In this document: positions 23,651 to 35,835 of the stretch, piece after piece
How positions within the stretch are numbered: the first letter of the stretch is position 1
Layout of the letters: each line of letters opens with the position of its first letter
Program-made: the position numbers and the translations under genes
Source of the DNA: Micropterix aruncella
Lineage: Eukaryota; Arthropoda; Insecta; Lepidoptera; Micropterigidae
Assembly (NCBI GenBank): GCA_944548615.1
Contig: OX155971.1
Coordinates: forward strand, 26,772,072 to 26,836,071
Reading direction: 5' to 3'
DNA: 64,000 nt
Notes under the pieces: model-generated
The model's input: only the letters and a program-made list of their open reading frames with translations
What the model was told of the DNA's origin: nothing
Databases searched by the model: none

Positions 23651-25343
23651 AGGTGCTTCCGGCAAGCGTACCGCCGCATGGGGGAAGCCCGCCGGGGTTC
23701 TCTTCCCCTGAGATCGGCTCGGAGCGTCTACCACGCCGCTATTAGGCGTGCCAAGACTGATTCCTGGCGTACATGGGTGAGCAAAGTTGGGAATGCAAAC
23801 CCATGGGACATGAAGAACGTCATCGACAAAGGTGCCAAGCGGGGTGGGAACTACCTCTCTAGTATTGTCGAGGGTACTTCCGCCCCGTTTGACACCGAAG
23901 GCACTCTTTCAGTTCTCCTCGGTTCTTTGTGTCCATCGGATCGGAATGACAATGACGATCCCCACCACGCGCAGCTGCGGCGGCTTATTGCCGTAGACTC
24001 GCGCGTACCTGATCTGTCAGAGGTAACAGCGGACGAGGTCGGCACCATCATCGGGTCGCTATCGCGCAGAAAGGCACCGGGGATAGACAACTTTACGTCT
24101 GATATAGTGAAGCGGGTGTGGGAATTCGCAAGATGGGAGGTGACTGTCCTGATGCAGAAATGCATTAGGGACGGTCATTTCCCATTATTTATTTATTTAT
24201 TTATTTATTATAAAAGGTACACAAACAGTACTCTAATATTACATGGCTATCGCTAACATTTTTACTTTGTTTCTAATTAGGGTATAATATTATATGCGTA
24301 CTCCGCATGCTTAATTTATAATTGCGTATGTGCCGTATCTCATGATTTACAAAATTATCAAAAATTATGCTGGAAGGCTGGCCTTCTGCGGGTGATTCCC
24401 AAAGGTAACGACAAGCCGCGCTCGGATCCGAAAGCGTACAGGCCCATCACGCTCCTTCCCATAATGGGTAAGGTGCTCGAAGTGCTTGTGCGCGAACGGC
24501 TGGAGAGGACTCTGTCTCCCCAGAACGAGCGTCAGTTTGGCTTTACCCGAGGGAAAAGCACGGAGGACGCCATCCTGTTTGCGAAGAACTGGGTCCGCAA
24601 CTTAGGAGTCGCGCAGAGGTCGAGAGAAGGGTGGCTGACTCGCTGGACCTGATCCTCGGATGGGGTCAGCGAAACAGACTCACCTTCTCTCCGACGAAAA
24701 CTCAGGCGCTTCTCCTGAAGGGACATCTTATGCGGAACCCTGTGATCAGGATGAACGGTCGCCCGGTATCCTTCCCGGCCTCCGTTCGATACCTGGGGGT
24801 GACGCTTACGGCTTCCCTTTCCTTTCTTTCGCACGCAAAGATTACAGCCGAAAAATCCCGGGATCTATTCTTTGCGCTCCGCGGAGTGAGTCGGGCTGAC
24901 TGGGGAATTCGTTTCCCGGCGGTAATGACTATCTATAAGGGCGTCTTCGTCCCGCGTGCAACTTATGCCGCACGCGCTTGGACGGAGTCTGCTGTTCCTG
25001 AGGCGACGCGTGTCGCGCTGCTGCGCGGACAGCAGTGGTGGCCCTGACCGGGGCGTACAGAACGACGTCCACTCTTGCGTTACCCGTCATCGCTGGCGTT
25101 CTGCCGATTGACTTGGAGATTCTGGAGCGTGCAGCGTTGTCGCGGTACCGCCGGGGCGAGCCGGTAGTCCTTCATGGCCTGTCGATCGACCCGGTGGCGC
25201 ACCGAGCTGGGGAGTTTGCCCGCCTGATTCGGGTGGAGTCCTTGCGTGTCTGGCAGGCTAGATGGGACGCCGGGGGTACGGGCCGCCTCACCCATTGCTT
25301 TTTCCCGTCCGTCGCAGTGCGGGCCCATGATGCGGGCCCATGA
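23651..25343 (+). pseudogene. R1-clade LINE ORF2 with deleted RT core
   Basis: Plus strand. 23651-24187 reads the region before RT (AYRRMGEARRGSL, AIRRAKTDSWRTW, LSRRKAPGIDNFTSDIVK). 24373-24620 gives RT motifs 1-2 (LRVIPKGNDKPRSDPKAYRP, then GFTRGKSTEDAI). 24630 on gives ADSLDLILGWGQRNRLTFSP, YLGVTL, then GAYRTTSTLALPVIAG and PIDLEI, a block typical of R1-clade C-termini. The segment that should carry motif A, motif B and the YADD centre is missing between about 24612 and 24620, so RT is inactive. There is also a frameshift near 25035 and a LINE insertion at 24188. Endonuclease and ORF1 are absent. The sequence directly after the stop is the family B 3' part, suggesting that B is the UTR-derived partner of this R1 element. 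Confidence 0.85.
24188..24372 (-). mobile_element. 5'-truncated LINE 3' end inside R1 ORF2
   Basis: Starts on the plus strand with (TTTA)n and reads GTACACAAACAGTACTCTAAT, CGCTAACATTTTTAC and GCGTACTCCGCATGCTTAAT. The reverse complement of the same 3' UTR is found at 29940-30125. ATTAT is repeated at both junctions. Removing it rejoins the R1 frame (HFP before, CWKAGLLRVI after). Confidence 0.8.
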
Positions 25344-26424
25344 CTGCTCTTGAAATGACCATTGGCCATCCGATCCCGGTTCAGATTCGGGCAAAGGACG
25401 CCTTGGTCTGCGATAGATTCGGTATACACCGTTTCACCGCTTCGTAAGGGAGAGGACCGCGCAAGCGACCTCGAACTCGGAACCAATCGAGAGACCGGAG
25501 AAATCTGGTCACAATTGGAAGTAAGGGCGCGAATGTCTCGAGCCGCCGGGTATTATTCCTGGCTATCTCGCGGTAACGAGTTGGTCTCTTTCGGGTTGTG
25601 GCGTAGCTAGACGTCGGATTGTTTTGTCCGAAGTCTTCTGCGCTCACTGCAGGTCGATAGAACGACTAATCGTTAAAACGTCCTGTGGTGACGGGCTCGC
25701 CCGTTGTAGTTGACACCTCAAGATGTTAGTCAGAGTGCAAAATCGATTGCCTTGCCCCGCACGGTGCGCAGACCGTCCAGGAGCGCCAGAGGTTTGATTC
25801 CCAAGGGAAACTGACCACGGCCAGAGTCCTACCCAGGTTCGCGCCCCGTGCGAGGAGGCCGTCGGATGGGTGTTGACCCGTGAGTGTGATCGACCCTGAA
25901 CACATAGGTCTTCGTGGCCAACCCAGCATGGGCCCATTAGCTCCCAGTCGACTCTGACTAACAGTCGGGGGAGTCTGGAAGCAGTACTGTTTCCTATAGA
26001 GCGGGAGCGGTTGCGGACCTTACGGCGACTGCTCTTGAAACGACCATCGGCTACCCGATCCTGGGTGAACAGCCGGGCAAAGGACGCTGTGGTCCGCGAT
26101 AGATTCGGTATACACCGTTTCACCGCTTCGTAAGGGAAAGGACCACGCAAGCGACCTCGAACTCGTAACCATTCGAGAGACTAGAGTAATCTGGTTGCAA
26201 TCGGAAGTAAGGGCGTGAGTGTAAGCCCGCTGGGTAGCATTCCTGGCTATCTCGCGGTTAAGGCGTTGGCCTCTTACGGGCTTGTGGCGGAGCTTGATGG
26301 CGAACTGTTTTTGTCCAAGTTTTCTGCGCTCACTTCAGGGAGACAGAACGACTAATCGTTAAAACTTCCTGAGGTGACGGGCTCGCCCGCTGTAGTTGGC
26401 AACTCTAGTTGTACTTAGACACGC

Positions 26425-27375
26425 TCTGCTCACGAAGTTACTTCTTTACTCAAGTTTCCACTGGAGATAATTATCCGCAAACGAATGAAATTATCACTTT
26501 CTATGTAATTAAAATATTCTAAGCACCAACTAAGAGTGTGGAGAGTCTTTTGTTGGCAGTCGTAGTATTGCGGTTTGGCGCGCTACCTCGGCCGGAAGGC
26601 GCAAGAAAAATGTCCCGAGCGTCGGGCTTCCAGCTACCGTTAGACGACAGGCGCTCGCGCGACTCCAAGGCAATTTTGGCAAATAGCATGCAATTGCAGC
26701 TACTTTTCTCATCCCTCCAGAGAAAATCTGTTTACGCATAATTATACCAACGAAACTCAATTTACACTGGGAATATAACTCGCATATACCAGAGTACAGG
26801 TTTCGCAGCCCTGAAATGACCGACATTGAGTAAGCTTTACCACAAACAGATACAATATTTGGCATCCCACATCCGCCAAATATAGCTGCACTAGTTTTAA
26901 AAGTGCGCATCAGTTTATGACGTGAGTTACTCCTAACTAGGTGATTGGGCGGCGTATCGGTAAGCTGCTGCTGCAAAAGTTAATATTTAGTTCGCGATAG
27001 ATATTGGTTAGTATACGGCAGGAAACTGTACAACTGTACTTATTAGACATTGGTTTATAGTATACCGCAGGAGTTTGTGAACGGTTTGGTGTAGCTTGTA
27101 TATATAATCCAGTGAATAGAGGGGGGTTACCTTACAAAAGGTCCGGTAGTTTTGAATTTTTGATATGTTGTCTAGGATAGTTAGTAAGTGTTTAAAATGT
27201 AAAATGCACAATTCCCCCCTTCCGCGCCCGCCGCCATATTGAAAAAACTGAAAAAAATCGTCAATTTCTACATATTTTCGCTTATATTTTCGTTTAGGTG
27301 CATTTTAGCTAGAAAAGATTTATGAACAATGTTGTAGAGAATTAAATTTCCTATAATATACTATTTAAATTTTGC
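26425..27375. other. Unassigned spacer
   Basis: 26540-26960 has moderate GC and open minus-strand frames, but no domain I recognise. 27010-27370 is AT-rich. Confidence 0.35.
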
Positions 27376-27379
27376 TAGG

Positions 27380-27718
27380 TCCGCGATAAATTCAAACTGA
27401 ATTACCGCTGTAATGCAACAGGTAGAGGTTACGTAAGCGACTTCGGACCCGTAACCAGTCGGGAGGACGAAGGTATCCTGAAGGTTAATTCCAGACGGAG
27501 ATATCCTGCCAAAACTGGTAGTTAGGGGGTGAGACTGCCAGTTTGGTACCTTTCCCGGTGCCTCGCCGTACGGCGTTGGACTCTAGCGGATTGCTGGTGA
27601 ACTATACAGGAGATTGTCTTGTCTCCAAGTCTTCTACGCTCATCTCACGGCTGAAAGAACGATCTACATCGTAATACCAGCATGGGGTGACGGGTTCGCC
27701 CGTTAAGTCGACACTGCC
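27380..27718 (+). repeat. Diverged family B 3' part
   Basis: Aligns by eye to the B 3' half: GCGATAAATTCAAACTGAATTAC (for the usual GATAGATTCGGTATACACC), GTTACGTAAGCGAC, GGTAGTTAGGGGGTGAG, GGCGTTGGACTCTA, and the terminal hairpin GACGGGTTCGCCCGTT. Much older than the other copies. No TSD seen. Confidence 0.65.
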
Positions 27719-27719
27719 A

Positions 27720-28825
27720 TCCTGTACTTATATGGAAGCTGAACAAATTTTGTGGTCTAGATTTGCTGCATTGAAAAATATATAATAAAATCATTGCATG
27801 TACATATAGTATTTATAATTATTTTAATTTTATTTACTTTATTTTATTGAGAAACAAAATTAAATAGTCCTACAGTCTATTACTATGGATCTATATAATA
27901 ATACAAGGTTATTCCGGTTTATTCCACGTGTCAATTTTATAGTTATCGTATTCGTTTTTCTTTTTGTCTTATTTAATCTGAATATTATTTTTTTTTTCAA
28001 TCGCACAGCTTATTTAGCCCATCAAGAGTCTGTATTGAATGTCAATATTGAGCTCTTGAATTTGACACATTTTTGAAATTTTAAACAATTGAGCATGTTA
28101 GATTTTTTGATTTTTTGATAAATTAGACCGCTTATATGACCCCTCGGGAGTTTATGGTTAAATTTCAAGGATACATGAATATACCAATGATACATTTTTA
28201 AACATTTGCATAATATACAAATGCCTATACCCGCAGGATACATTTTTAAACATTTGATAATTTTAGTTTTTTCTAACTTTTTATGAATTACGTCACATGC
28301 TTCACAATCAAATCGATTAGTTGACCCCTCAGAAGCCTAAGTTTCAAATTTCGAGTCGATCTGTCAATCCGTTTAATCTGAAAGTCGTTCCACATAGAGA
28401 TATAGAAACCCAACTATTATACTCGTATTGAAAAATATTATATTCCTACGGCCACAGTTTTGTTTCTGTTTTTATTTTCCAAAGAGTAATAATATTGATT
28501 ATTTAAACTTGAAGGTGTACCAGTGTGAACCACAACGGATTATATATGGAGAGGGTTTATGAAAATGTGACAATTATATGTATATAATTGTTATATCTTT
28601 GTAATATTATGGTATTATTGTTGGATATTCTGAAGAAACATCGAAGTTACCGCATCGAAAAACGACGACTCAAATATGTCGATGTCATTGAAGCAACGAC
28701 GCTAAATTCAAATTCGCCATATAAAAGCCGCCATCATAGGGCAAAAAAAAACAAAGAAAACAGAGTTAACTGGAAGGTTTATGTTTAGTTGGGGCGAGTG
28801 AAACGTGCGGGGGCACCGGGTACGC
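27720..28825. other. AT-rich spacer
   Basis: Two GGATACATTTTTAAACATTTG blocks near 28185 and 28235 form a small direct repeat. Nothing else recognised. Confidence 0.4.
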
Positions 28826-28829
28826 CTGT

Positions 28830-29260
28830 TAGGCACATTAATAGAGATCTACTAGACGAGTTACCAACAACCTAAGCTTATTATGTGGTACATTATGTAA
28901 GAAGGCCATATCTGCGATGGCGCTCGTAAGTCTCCTTCCTACATTCTCTCAATAATTGAGGCATCGCACGAGACGCTTGTGCACTCTCTCGACGCTGTCC
29001 TTAGCGCGGGGTAACGCGTGTTTTATATTGCGGAGGAGAACTCGAGGATATTGCGAATGTCTGCAAAGTAAAATGTTTTGTACGCGTTCGCTAAAGAGCT
29101 TATAGCTCCGCTACACGGAACCCAGCGCCTTGTATGCCTCATTAATCACTGTCCCGGCATGCTGATCAAGCAGCGTATCGCTGTTTATAAGTATGCCGAC
29201 ATCACGTACTAAACATACATTATTATCATATGATATTAAATGAAATGAAAATGAAGTTAC
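28830..29260 (-). pseudogene. Jockey/CR1-type RT thumb fragment
   Basis: Minus strand reads RDVGILINSDTLLDQHAGTV, then NEAYKALGSV (29110-29220). This is the 'vrDLGV.fd..l.f..Hi..i...a...LGfi' thumb motif that follows the RT core in jockey/CR1-type LINEs. It is followed downstream by VHKRLVRCLNY. Multiple stops. Confidence 0.65.
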
Positions 29261-29599
29261 AAAAAAATCTACGTAAATAAAATACATTGCGTACACATGC
29301 TGAATTACTATAGACATTAATAGTACATTATTTTATTTTATTTCTTTCTATACTGAAAAGAACCGCCAAAGAAAAAAAGAAGCCACTTTTAATTAAAAAC
29401 ATAAAAATTACGTTTCATTTTTATCAAGTCCGTTGAATGCGTAGATGATATATGATGAATCTTGTGTAGATGATATTATATGAAACAAAAAAGTAGATTT
29501 GGATAAAAAAGATAATAGTCAGGATAACAAAAAATACTTTAGTTTTGGTAGAATTATATATGATGCGAATGAATCTGAAAAATAATTGAGGTATAATTT

Positions 29600-30130
29600 T
29601 AAAGATTTTAACGATTTTTACTCTTAGAAAGAGGAGAGAGCGCGCCAGCCTAATGTTTCTGCACAAACTTTTTAACGGCGGGATAGACACACCAGATTTA
29701 TTAGAAGTGTTAAATTTCTCGTACATGCCGGTTATACAACACTATGTATTACCGATAATATTGATTTCTTCAACCTGGGACCATTAGCAGTAAATTCAAT
29801 TATAAAAAACGTATTATGAAACAAATTTTTAATTTACCGTATGTTTTTATTATTTTATTCCAGACAATGACATTTTATTTTTACCATTTAATTGTTTTTC
29901 AGAATTTACTGTAAACTTATTTCTAGAATTTTTCATTTTTGTTTTGATAATTTTTAAGGATATTAATTTTTGTACTGATAATTTTGTAAATCAAGAGATA
30001 AACGGCGCATATGCAATTATTAATTAAGCATGCGGAGTACGCGTAAAATATTATACTCTATTTAGAGACAATGTAAAAATGTTAGCGATAACCATGTATT
30101 ATAATTAGAGTATTGTTTGCGTACCTATTG
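29600..30130 (+). pseudogene. LINE ORF2 C-terminus and 3' UTR
   Basis: Plus strand 29628-29740 reads RERASLMFLHKLFNGGIDTP, then DLLEVLNFSYMP, the LINE block after the thumb; then stops. 29940-30125 is the same 3' UTR as the insertion at 24188-24372 (GCATGCGGAGTACGCG, GTTAGCGATAACCATG). It ends just before the Helitron at 30131. Confidence 0.65.
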
Positions 30131-30295
30131 TCCTACTAATATTATAAACGCGAAAGTTTGTATGTATGTATGGATATTTGTTACTCTTTCACGCAAAAAC
30201 TACTGAATGGATTTTGATGAAACTTTACAATAATATAGCTTACACATCAGAAGAACAGATAGGCTATAATTTATAAAGATATAGCGTAAATTATC
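30131..30295 (+). mobile_element. Helitron, 3'-truncated copy
   Basis: Begins TCCTACTAATATTATAAACG like the full copies and matches them to about ATTTATAAAGATATA; the hairpin/CTAG end is missing. Confidence 0.8.
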
Positions 30296-30375
30296 TAAAA
30301 TATAACGATAACTATCAAGTAAGTAGGAAAAAAATCTAAGAAATTTACATTCGAAATATAAATTTTATCCTACTA

Positions 30376-30594
30376 TCCTACTAATATTATAAACGCGAAA
30401 GTTTGTATGTATGTATGGATTTTTGTTACTCTTTCACGCAAAAACTACTGAATGGATTTCGATGAAACTTTACAATAATATAGCTTACACATCAGAATAA
30501 CACATAGGCTATAATTTATAAAGATATGTGGTTTTCTATCATCATTATCACAATTTTCCATCACCACGCGGGTGAAACCGCTGGGCGCAGCTAG
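30376..30594 (+). mobile_element. Non-autonomous Helitron, full copy
   Basis: 219 bp, same length and ends as the element at 2157 (5' TCCTACTAAT, 3' GCGGGTGAAACCGC hairpin, GCGCAGCTAG). It lies 80 bp after a truncated sister copy, a common Helitron clustering pattern. Confidence 0.88.
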
Positions 30595-30596
30595 TA

Positions 30597-30885
30597 TTAA
30601 ATAAATAAATAATAATACCAGATATCTCTATAGTTTAAGTAGGTAGTTAATCCCTCAGTATACTTTTTACGAAGAAGGTCTTTAATGCGATTCTTAAATT
30701 GTTTTACTGGCTATTCTAAAATTTCCTGAGGATTTTTATGAACAAACTTATACATTTTCCTATAAAATTGTTCCGTCCTATAAAATAATCGTAACTTGAG
30801 AACAAAAAGGTTATTTCTCTTTCTGGTATTTAGGTTATAACGGTCGCTGACTTTATTGATGATCTTTTAACAGACATACATTATA
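30597..30885 (-). pseudogene. LINE ORF2 C-terminus with (TTTA)n tail
   Basis: Minus strand reads RYNLNTRKRNNLFVLKLRLF, YRKMYKFVHKNPQEI, then (one stop) FKNRIKDLLRKKYTEGL, a typical LINE C-terminus, ending in ATTTATTTAA-type tail at 30597-30615. A shorter relative is at 63480-63620. Confidence 0.65.
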
Positions 30886-31905
30886 TTAAAAAAAAACTAT
30901 AATATACAGCGTGAGTTTTTATTAGCGACGAAAAAAAAACAAAAAAGCGAAAGCATTTTTTTTTGTAAATTTGTACCATCTGACTGTTAAAAAAAGTTTT
31001 TAAGTCGTTGCGCACGCTGCACCGTGGCGAATATTGTTTATTCGCGATATTTTACCTACCGCTAGATGGCGCAGAACACTCAACGCTTTCTTATTTGTTT
31101 ATTTTTTGAGAATTAAGTTTATCGAATTTCCGGTCGTTCGTTTGATTGTACTTTCCAAAAGAAAACAGAAGATGCGTACTTGCTCGTACTGATTTATCCA
31201 CTACTAAGTTACTACTAATAGAAACTCGTGAGAATAATATTTTGCTTGGATATTTTCCCCAGCGCCTCTCTAGAACCTAGCCCATAAGTCAAACGAATAG
31301 TCATTTTTGCCCTAAGAATATAGTTTCGACATCAACAGGCCCACAAGTACAATGGAATATAATAGCTTCAGATAAATATTTAGTGACCCCTGTTACATAA
31401 ATATTCATCTGTAGCATAGAAAGCGAAATCTTGCCAAGCACGTTTAAACCGGCAATTTATATGAATTCTCGAAAGTCAAGTGATGTTCAAAAGCGGGTTG
31501 TAGAGGGAAATAGAAGGAATACAATTTTTGATTTTGAGACTTTTATTAGGCTTCTTAGAAGGCAAACATACCGAAAGTCCTCAAGGAGGGAGTGCGTACA
31601 AAGATCTTTTTTTTATCGATTTTTCGCTTATTTTCTCAGAAACTATGGGTCCTAGCGATAAGTTTATTCTATATAAAATTAAAGCTGACAAAATGTACCA
31701 CTATATGTGTACACGGTAAATGCACTCACTGTGTTTACATGATACCCGGGCTAACATTTCGCGAATTAAAAAAAATACATAATTCACCATTTTTACTTCA
31801 TTTAACCTTTTGGCCCTTCGTCCTACGAAAAATTTATAAAGAAGGAAGTTGTAGAACATTTTTTCAAGAATATATGTATTATACTATATAATCTCCAACC
31901 AATAT
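30886..31905. other. Unassigned spacer
   Basis: No element recognised. Confidence 0.4.
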
Positions 31906-31909
31906 GAAA

Positions 31910-32060
31910 TCGAAGACTATTGCCGTTGTTTGACATTATAAATAAATTAAAAACGAATTTACTTCGCGAGGTTTGTAACACCCGACGTGTCGGCGATGTT
32001 GCAACCGCCGTTGTCCTGGGTAGACGCGGTAAATTCGTATTTATCTTATTTATAATCTTC
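31910..32060. mobile_element. Foldback MITE, diverged copy
   Basis: Shares GAAGACTAT-GC-GTTGTTTGAC, ACGAATTTAC and CACCCGACG-GTCGG with the foldbacks at 17499 and 53450, but most of the second arm is lost. Confidence 0.65.
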
Positions 32061-32064
32061 AAAC

Positions 32065-34235
32065 GTTTAAAAATTAGAGCAAAATTAACTTTAAGTGTAA
32101 ATTCACAGATTTTGCATAAAAAATAAATTTCTTATTTTATTTTATTCCACTGCTCTAAGGGCGAATTGCTCCAAGCAGCCTATTTACAACTGCTAATCAT
32201 CCTTTATTTGCCACGATTAACAGTTTGAAAGCCTGTTAAATTTTGATGACCCACTAGCCATTTACGGGCGCTGCTGCTGTTATTGGTGCAGATGTCGACC
32301 TAAAGTCCTGTTGATGGCCAAAACACCTGGCGACCAGGACATAAATTTTGTCGGACCAGGACATAAAGCCTAGACGTGGAATTATAAAACCTTCATTATT
32401 TTCTACTCAGGAGTTTCAGACCCAGGGGCTCCGAGACATACTATATATAGACGCCTCCACAGCCTTCCGAAAGCGTATTTATCAAACAGTATTTGAAATC
32501 CTCAGACGTCCAAGGAGATGCTGCAGTTTTCTCAGACTCTTCCTCGACCAAGGTTGATATCGAGAAAGCTGGGAAACATTATAGTTTATTAATGTGGCAC
32601 GGCGCCTCACTTGAATAAAAATCTCTAAACGCTTACCTACCATTACCATTCCTTTGATAAATCGGTAGCTAATATAAAACCGCACAACTCATGCCTCCCA
32701 CCAACTGAGGAAACAGCGAAATCACATTCTCTGTGGACATACCACAAAGATGTGGTTGGGACATAAGCTGCCTCCTCAGATGTATGGGTGGGAGATAACC
32801 ACCAACAAATTTCTAACCCCGGTGCACAGTGCATAAAGGATTTCATAAAGGATTGTGCCACTACCAAATGCGGATTCAGAAACGCATCTCTCAAGTGTTA
32901 CTCTGTGTGCTAAAATTACCAGGGGAACTGTCTTAATGGGCGGTTAAATTCCAACATATCATATTTTCGTAAAAAAAATAATGTCCTACAATTTATACAT
33001 CCATGACTTTTTCGTAGGCCGATGGGCCAAAGAGTTAGCTAGTCAAACAATGCAAAAAACGTGACACATAAAAAAAACGAATTTTGAGCGCGGATAACTC
33101 GAATGCTATATAGAGAGAGCAAAAAAAATATGACCCTAATTTTGTAGTAAATTGTATTTTAAAAAGCTTTGTATTTTGGTATAATTTGGAAATATCGCCG
33201 CGTGCAGAACTTTCCCGCATATTTTACATACTGGAATCTACCTCGACAGAATGTCACATTTCCCATTCATTTTTCTCGAAGCCTTTCCACTCGATGTTCT
33301 TTTTTATCGACTCTCTAGAGTAAATGTCATTCAAAACTTATTAATAACATGAATTTCCCCTTAACATCTTAAGTCGACCTAATAAGCTGCCTCAAAAGCA
33401 GTATGAATAAAAAATAAGCGATGTTTCGAAGGAATATATTTTCCCCTGTATTGTGTAACTTTACAGCCTGCGAATTTCAGACGTTAAAGAGCGACGGATG
33501 TTATCTATCATCTGACAGGTAACAAACAACTATAACTCAAGCCCATTAACCATAACTCCGGATAGTGTCATTACATAATAAGGATTGCCATAAATATCAA
33601 AATAACCCCATCCGTGGTCCCGATGAGAGGTGGTAGAAAAAGGCAACGAACTTGTATTATATAAGTTAGAGCAACAAATAATTCATAGTTCAATGCTCCG
33701 TATTTATATAAATGGAAGGCGGTGTCCTGACTGAGTACATTCACCAATGGCGATCCCAAACTTCGCAGGCAGTTTTCTTTGGATTCATACATAAGTGTGT
33801 GCTAAGAAAAGTTTGTCGAAAGTCAAATATTTATCTCTATACTGGAAAAAAATATCACTTCGGAATTCCGGGCAATTATATATTTATTTATTTAATCATT
33901 TAAAATAACGCATTTACATAGCATATTATGTCCCTTACAATCATCCATAATAATTTATATTTATTAACGTTTATTCATATATATAAATAAATAAACAGAA
34001 CGATATGTCCATTAGCATACGAATACTTTTGCAGACTATTTGAGTGCCAGGACTTGATCCAAGGCAGCGAGCTACTTTGTTTTGAATATACACATATTTG
34101 AAAAGGTAAAAAAAATATGTTTTACCATAACCATTAGAAAATGGTTATAATTTATAACAACTAACTAATAATCAAAGTAGAATACGGAAAATATATAATT
34201 ACGTTAAATATAGTATTAATTAATCAAGAAACGGA
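32065..34235. other. Unassigned region
   Basis: 32640-32910 on the plus strand contains GAQCIKDFIKDCATTKCGFR in one frame, flanked by stops; possibly a decayed ORF, family unknown. 33875-33990 carries TTTATTTA runs typical of LINE tails. The rest is featureless. Confidence 0.35.
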
Positions 34236-34237
34236 TA

Positions 34238-34600
34238 TTTTTAACACGCTTTTGTTAGGTCGACCTGTATTTACGTATATGTAATGGAATCTAAGGTAAC
34301 TAATTTAACCATCTTCCAAGGATCGTAGCGTCATGAAAATTGGCAGCTGTATGTAGTTCTGATGACAGTACAATAATATGGTACTGTCGAACTAATTTGA
34401 TGATGGAGTCGGAAGATATGAACTGGAACTTCATGATGGAACATCGTATCATAGCTGTGTTTGACTTGTTAGAAAAGTCTTGGAATGAACTTTGACCGCG
34501 ATTAAGTTTCAAGGTCTGATGATTAAGCCAGATTTTTTGGTTTTTACGTGCATTTGTAAAAGCGTGTTTTTTGTGTTTTTTGTAAACTATTAATTTATTT
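34238..34600 (-). repeat. 120-bp-unit TIR repeat, copy 4 (reverse)
   Basis: Begins TTTTTAACACGCTTTTGTTAGG and ends with AAAAGCGTGTTTTTTGTG; one internal unit. A short deletion relative to copy 1 breaks the frame that is open in the other copies. Confidence 0.8.
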
Positions 34601-35045
34601 AATATTAGAAACTGTGTGGACAAAATTTGTGGATATTCTTCCAGGTGTCATTTTTCAACCAGGAATGAATATGTAGCGGCACAAGATGATGATAGAGAAT
34701 GCAATAATGCAATGCATTTAACAAACAGTTACGTAATCGCATCGGGTGCCCCGCACTTCCCTCGCTCCCCGCAGGTTGACACTGTCCAGAAACAGTCGTC
34801 ATATTATTATTTCTCCCGCTGAGATCGCCCGCGCGCGTGTGCAACGATTGCACCTTAATTGTACTGCAAGGCCGCGTCTAATACTGTGTACTTAAACAAT
34901 GGAAATCCAGAATAAATTCTGTTTTTGATCAATATGTGGACTTTTCACTTGCAACAAAGAACACTTATAGAGTCAGAACACATTCAGACAATGCATGGTG
35001 ATTTCTTAGGGGTCCATTCGTTCGTCTCATCAACAGCCGCGTCAA
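34601..35045. other. Unassigned spacer
   Basis: Nothing recognised. Confidence 0.4.
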
Positions 35046-35049
35046 CCCT

Positions 35050-35835
35050 CTTTAATTATTTATTTAAGAATTAATTACTATAAAACATTGATTAGCTTAC
35101 AAAAATAACAGGAACCGAATTGCAAAACCTTAACCTTTTGCTTATTTGATTCTGTCACCCAACTGGGACTAGCCCGTTCTAGGGTGGCCAAGACTCCAAT
35201 ATTACAATCAAGCTTGCTTGATTGTTTGGTTGCTTACAAATGTACAAGTTTTAGTAAAAAGCTAATAACACTAAATTGCCCTAAAATGTGGTCTTCAGAA
35301 TAAATAAATAAAAAATATATTAAAAAATATTAAAAGATAATATAATAAATAAAATGCAATTCCATTATTTAATCGGCAATAAATATATAATATAAAATTC
35401 GATTAATTATTATAAGTAAAGTTATATGTGAGAAAAGAAAGAAACAGTGATTAATATTTAATATATGTTAGGTAATATAGGATTTAATATAAAAATACCT
35501 AGTCAAAAAAGTATAATTCATTGTCAAAGTCAAATAATTTTTGGTAGTTAGTGCAATGTTAAAATATACTCAACATACATAGGTTTAAAAATATGTTAAT
35601 AATTTGTGCACCTAAGTTTTATTATACTTTTATGTCTAACATTTGATGTATCGTTAGTCTGTCAAGATTTGATAACCATTTCTTTAATTTATTTTTGAAT
35701 TCCCTAAATGTCAAATTCATTTTTATTTCCATATTGATCAGATTGTAAAATCTCGGCGCAATGAAAGAGTTATGTCTTTGTCTAAATGATGTTTTCCTTC
35801 TGAGTATTATTAAGCTATTTTCAAAAACTTGTCTC
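35050..35835 (-). pseudogene. LINE C-terminus and 3' UTR
   Basis: Minus strand near 35650-35800 reads RRKTSFRQRHNSFIAPRFYN, then FREFKNKLKKWLSNLDRLTI, a clear LINE ORF2 C-terminus. Downstream on that strand comes a long AT-rich 3' UTR with the ACCCAACTGGG...TTCTAGGGTGG block (35157-35190) and an A-rich tail near 35050. Confidence 0.7.

Larger units (their letters stand above)
23049..26409 (+). mobile_element. Family B nest: R1-type composite (TSD TGTACTTAGACAC)
   Basis: The whole 3.36-kb block is flanked by the 13-bp direct repeat TGTACTTAGACAC (23036-23048 and 26410-26422). Its outer parts are family B: 23049-23270 is the first ~220 bp and 25951-26409 the remainder. They are split at ACTCTGACTAACA, which is duplicated (23258-23270 and 25951-25963). 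The material between (23271-25950) is a second insertion. Within it, 23049-23652 and 25344-25948 are inverted copies of each other, about 600 bp each, with R1 ORF2 pieces between them. Either successive insertions into the same site or an inverted dimer explains this. Family B ends have no poly(A), as in many R1-clade elements. Confidence 0.72.
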
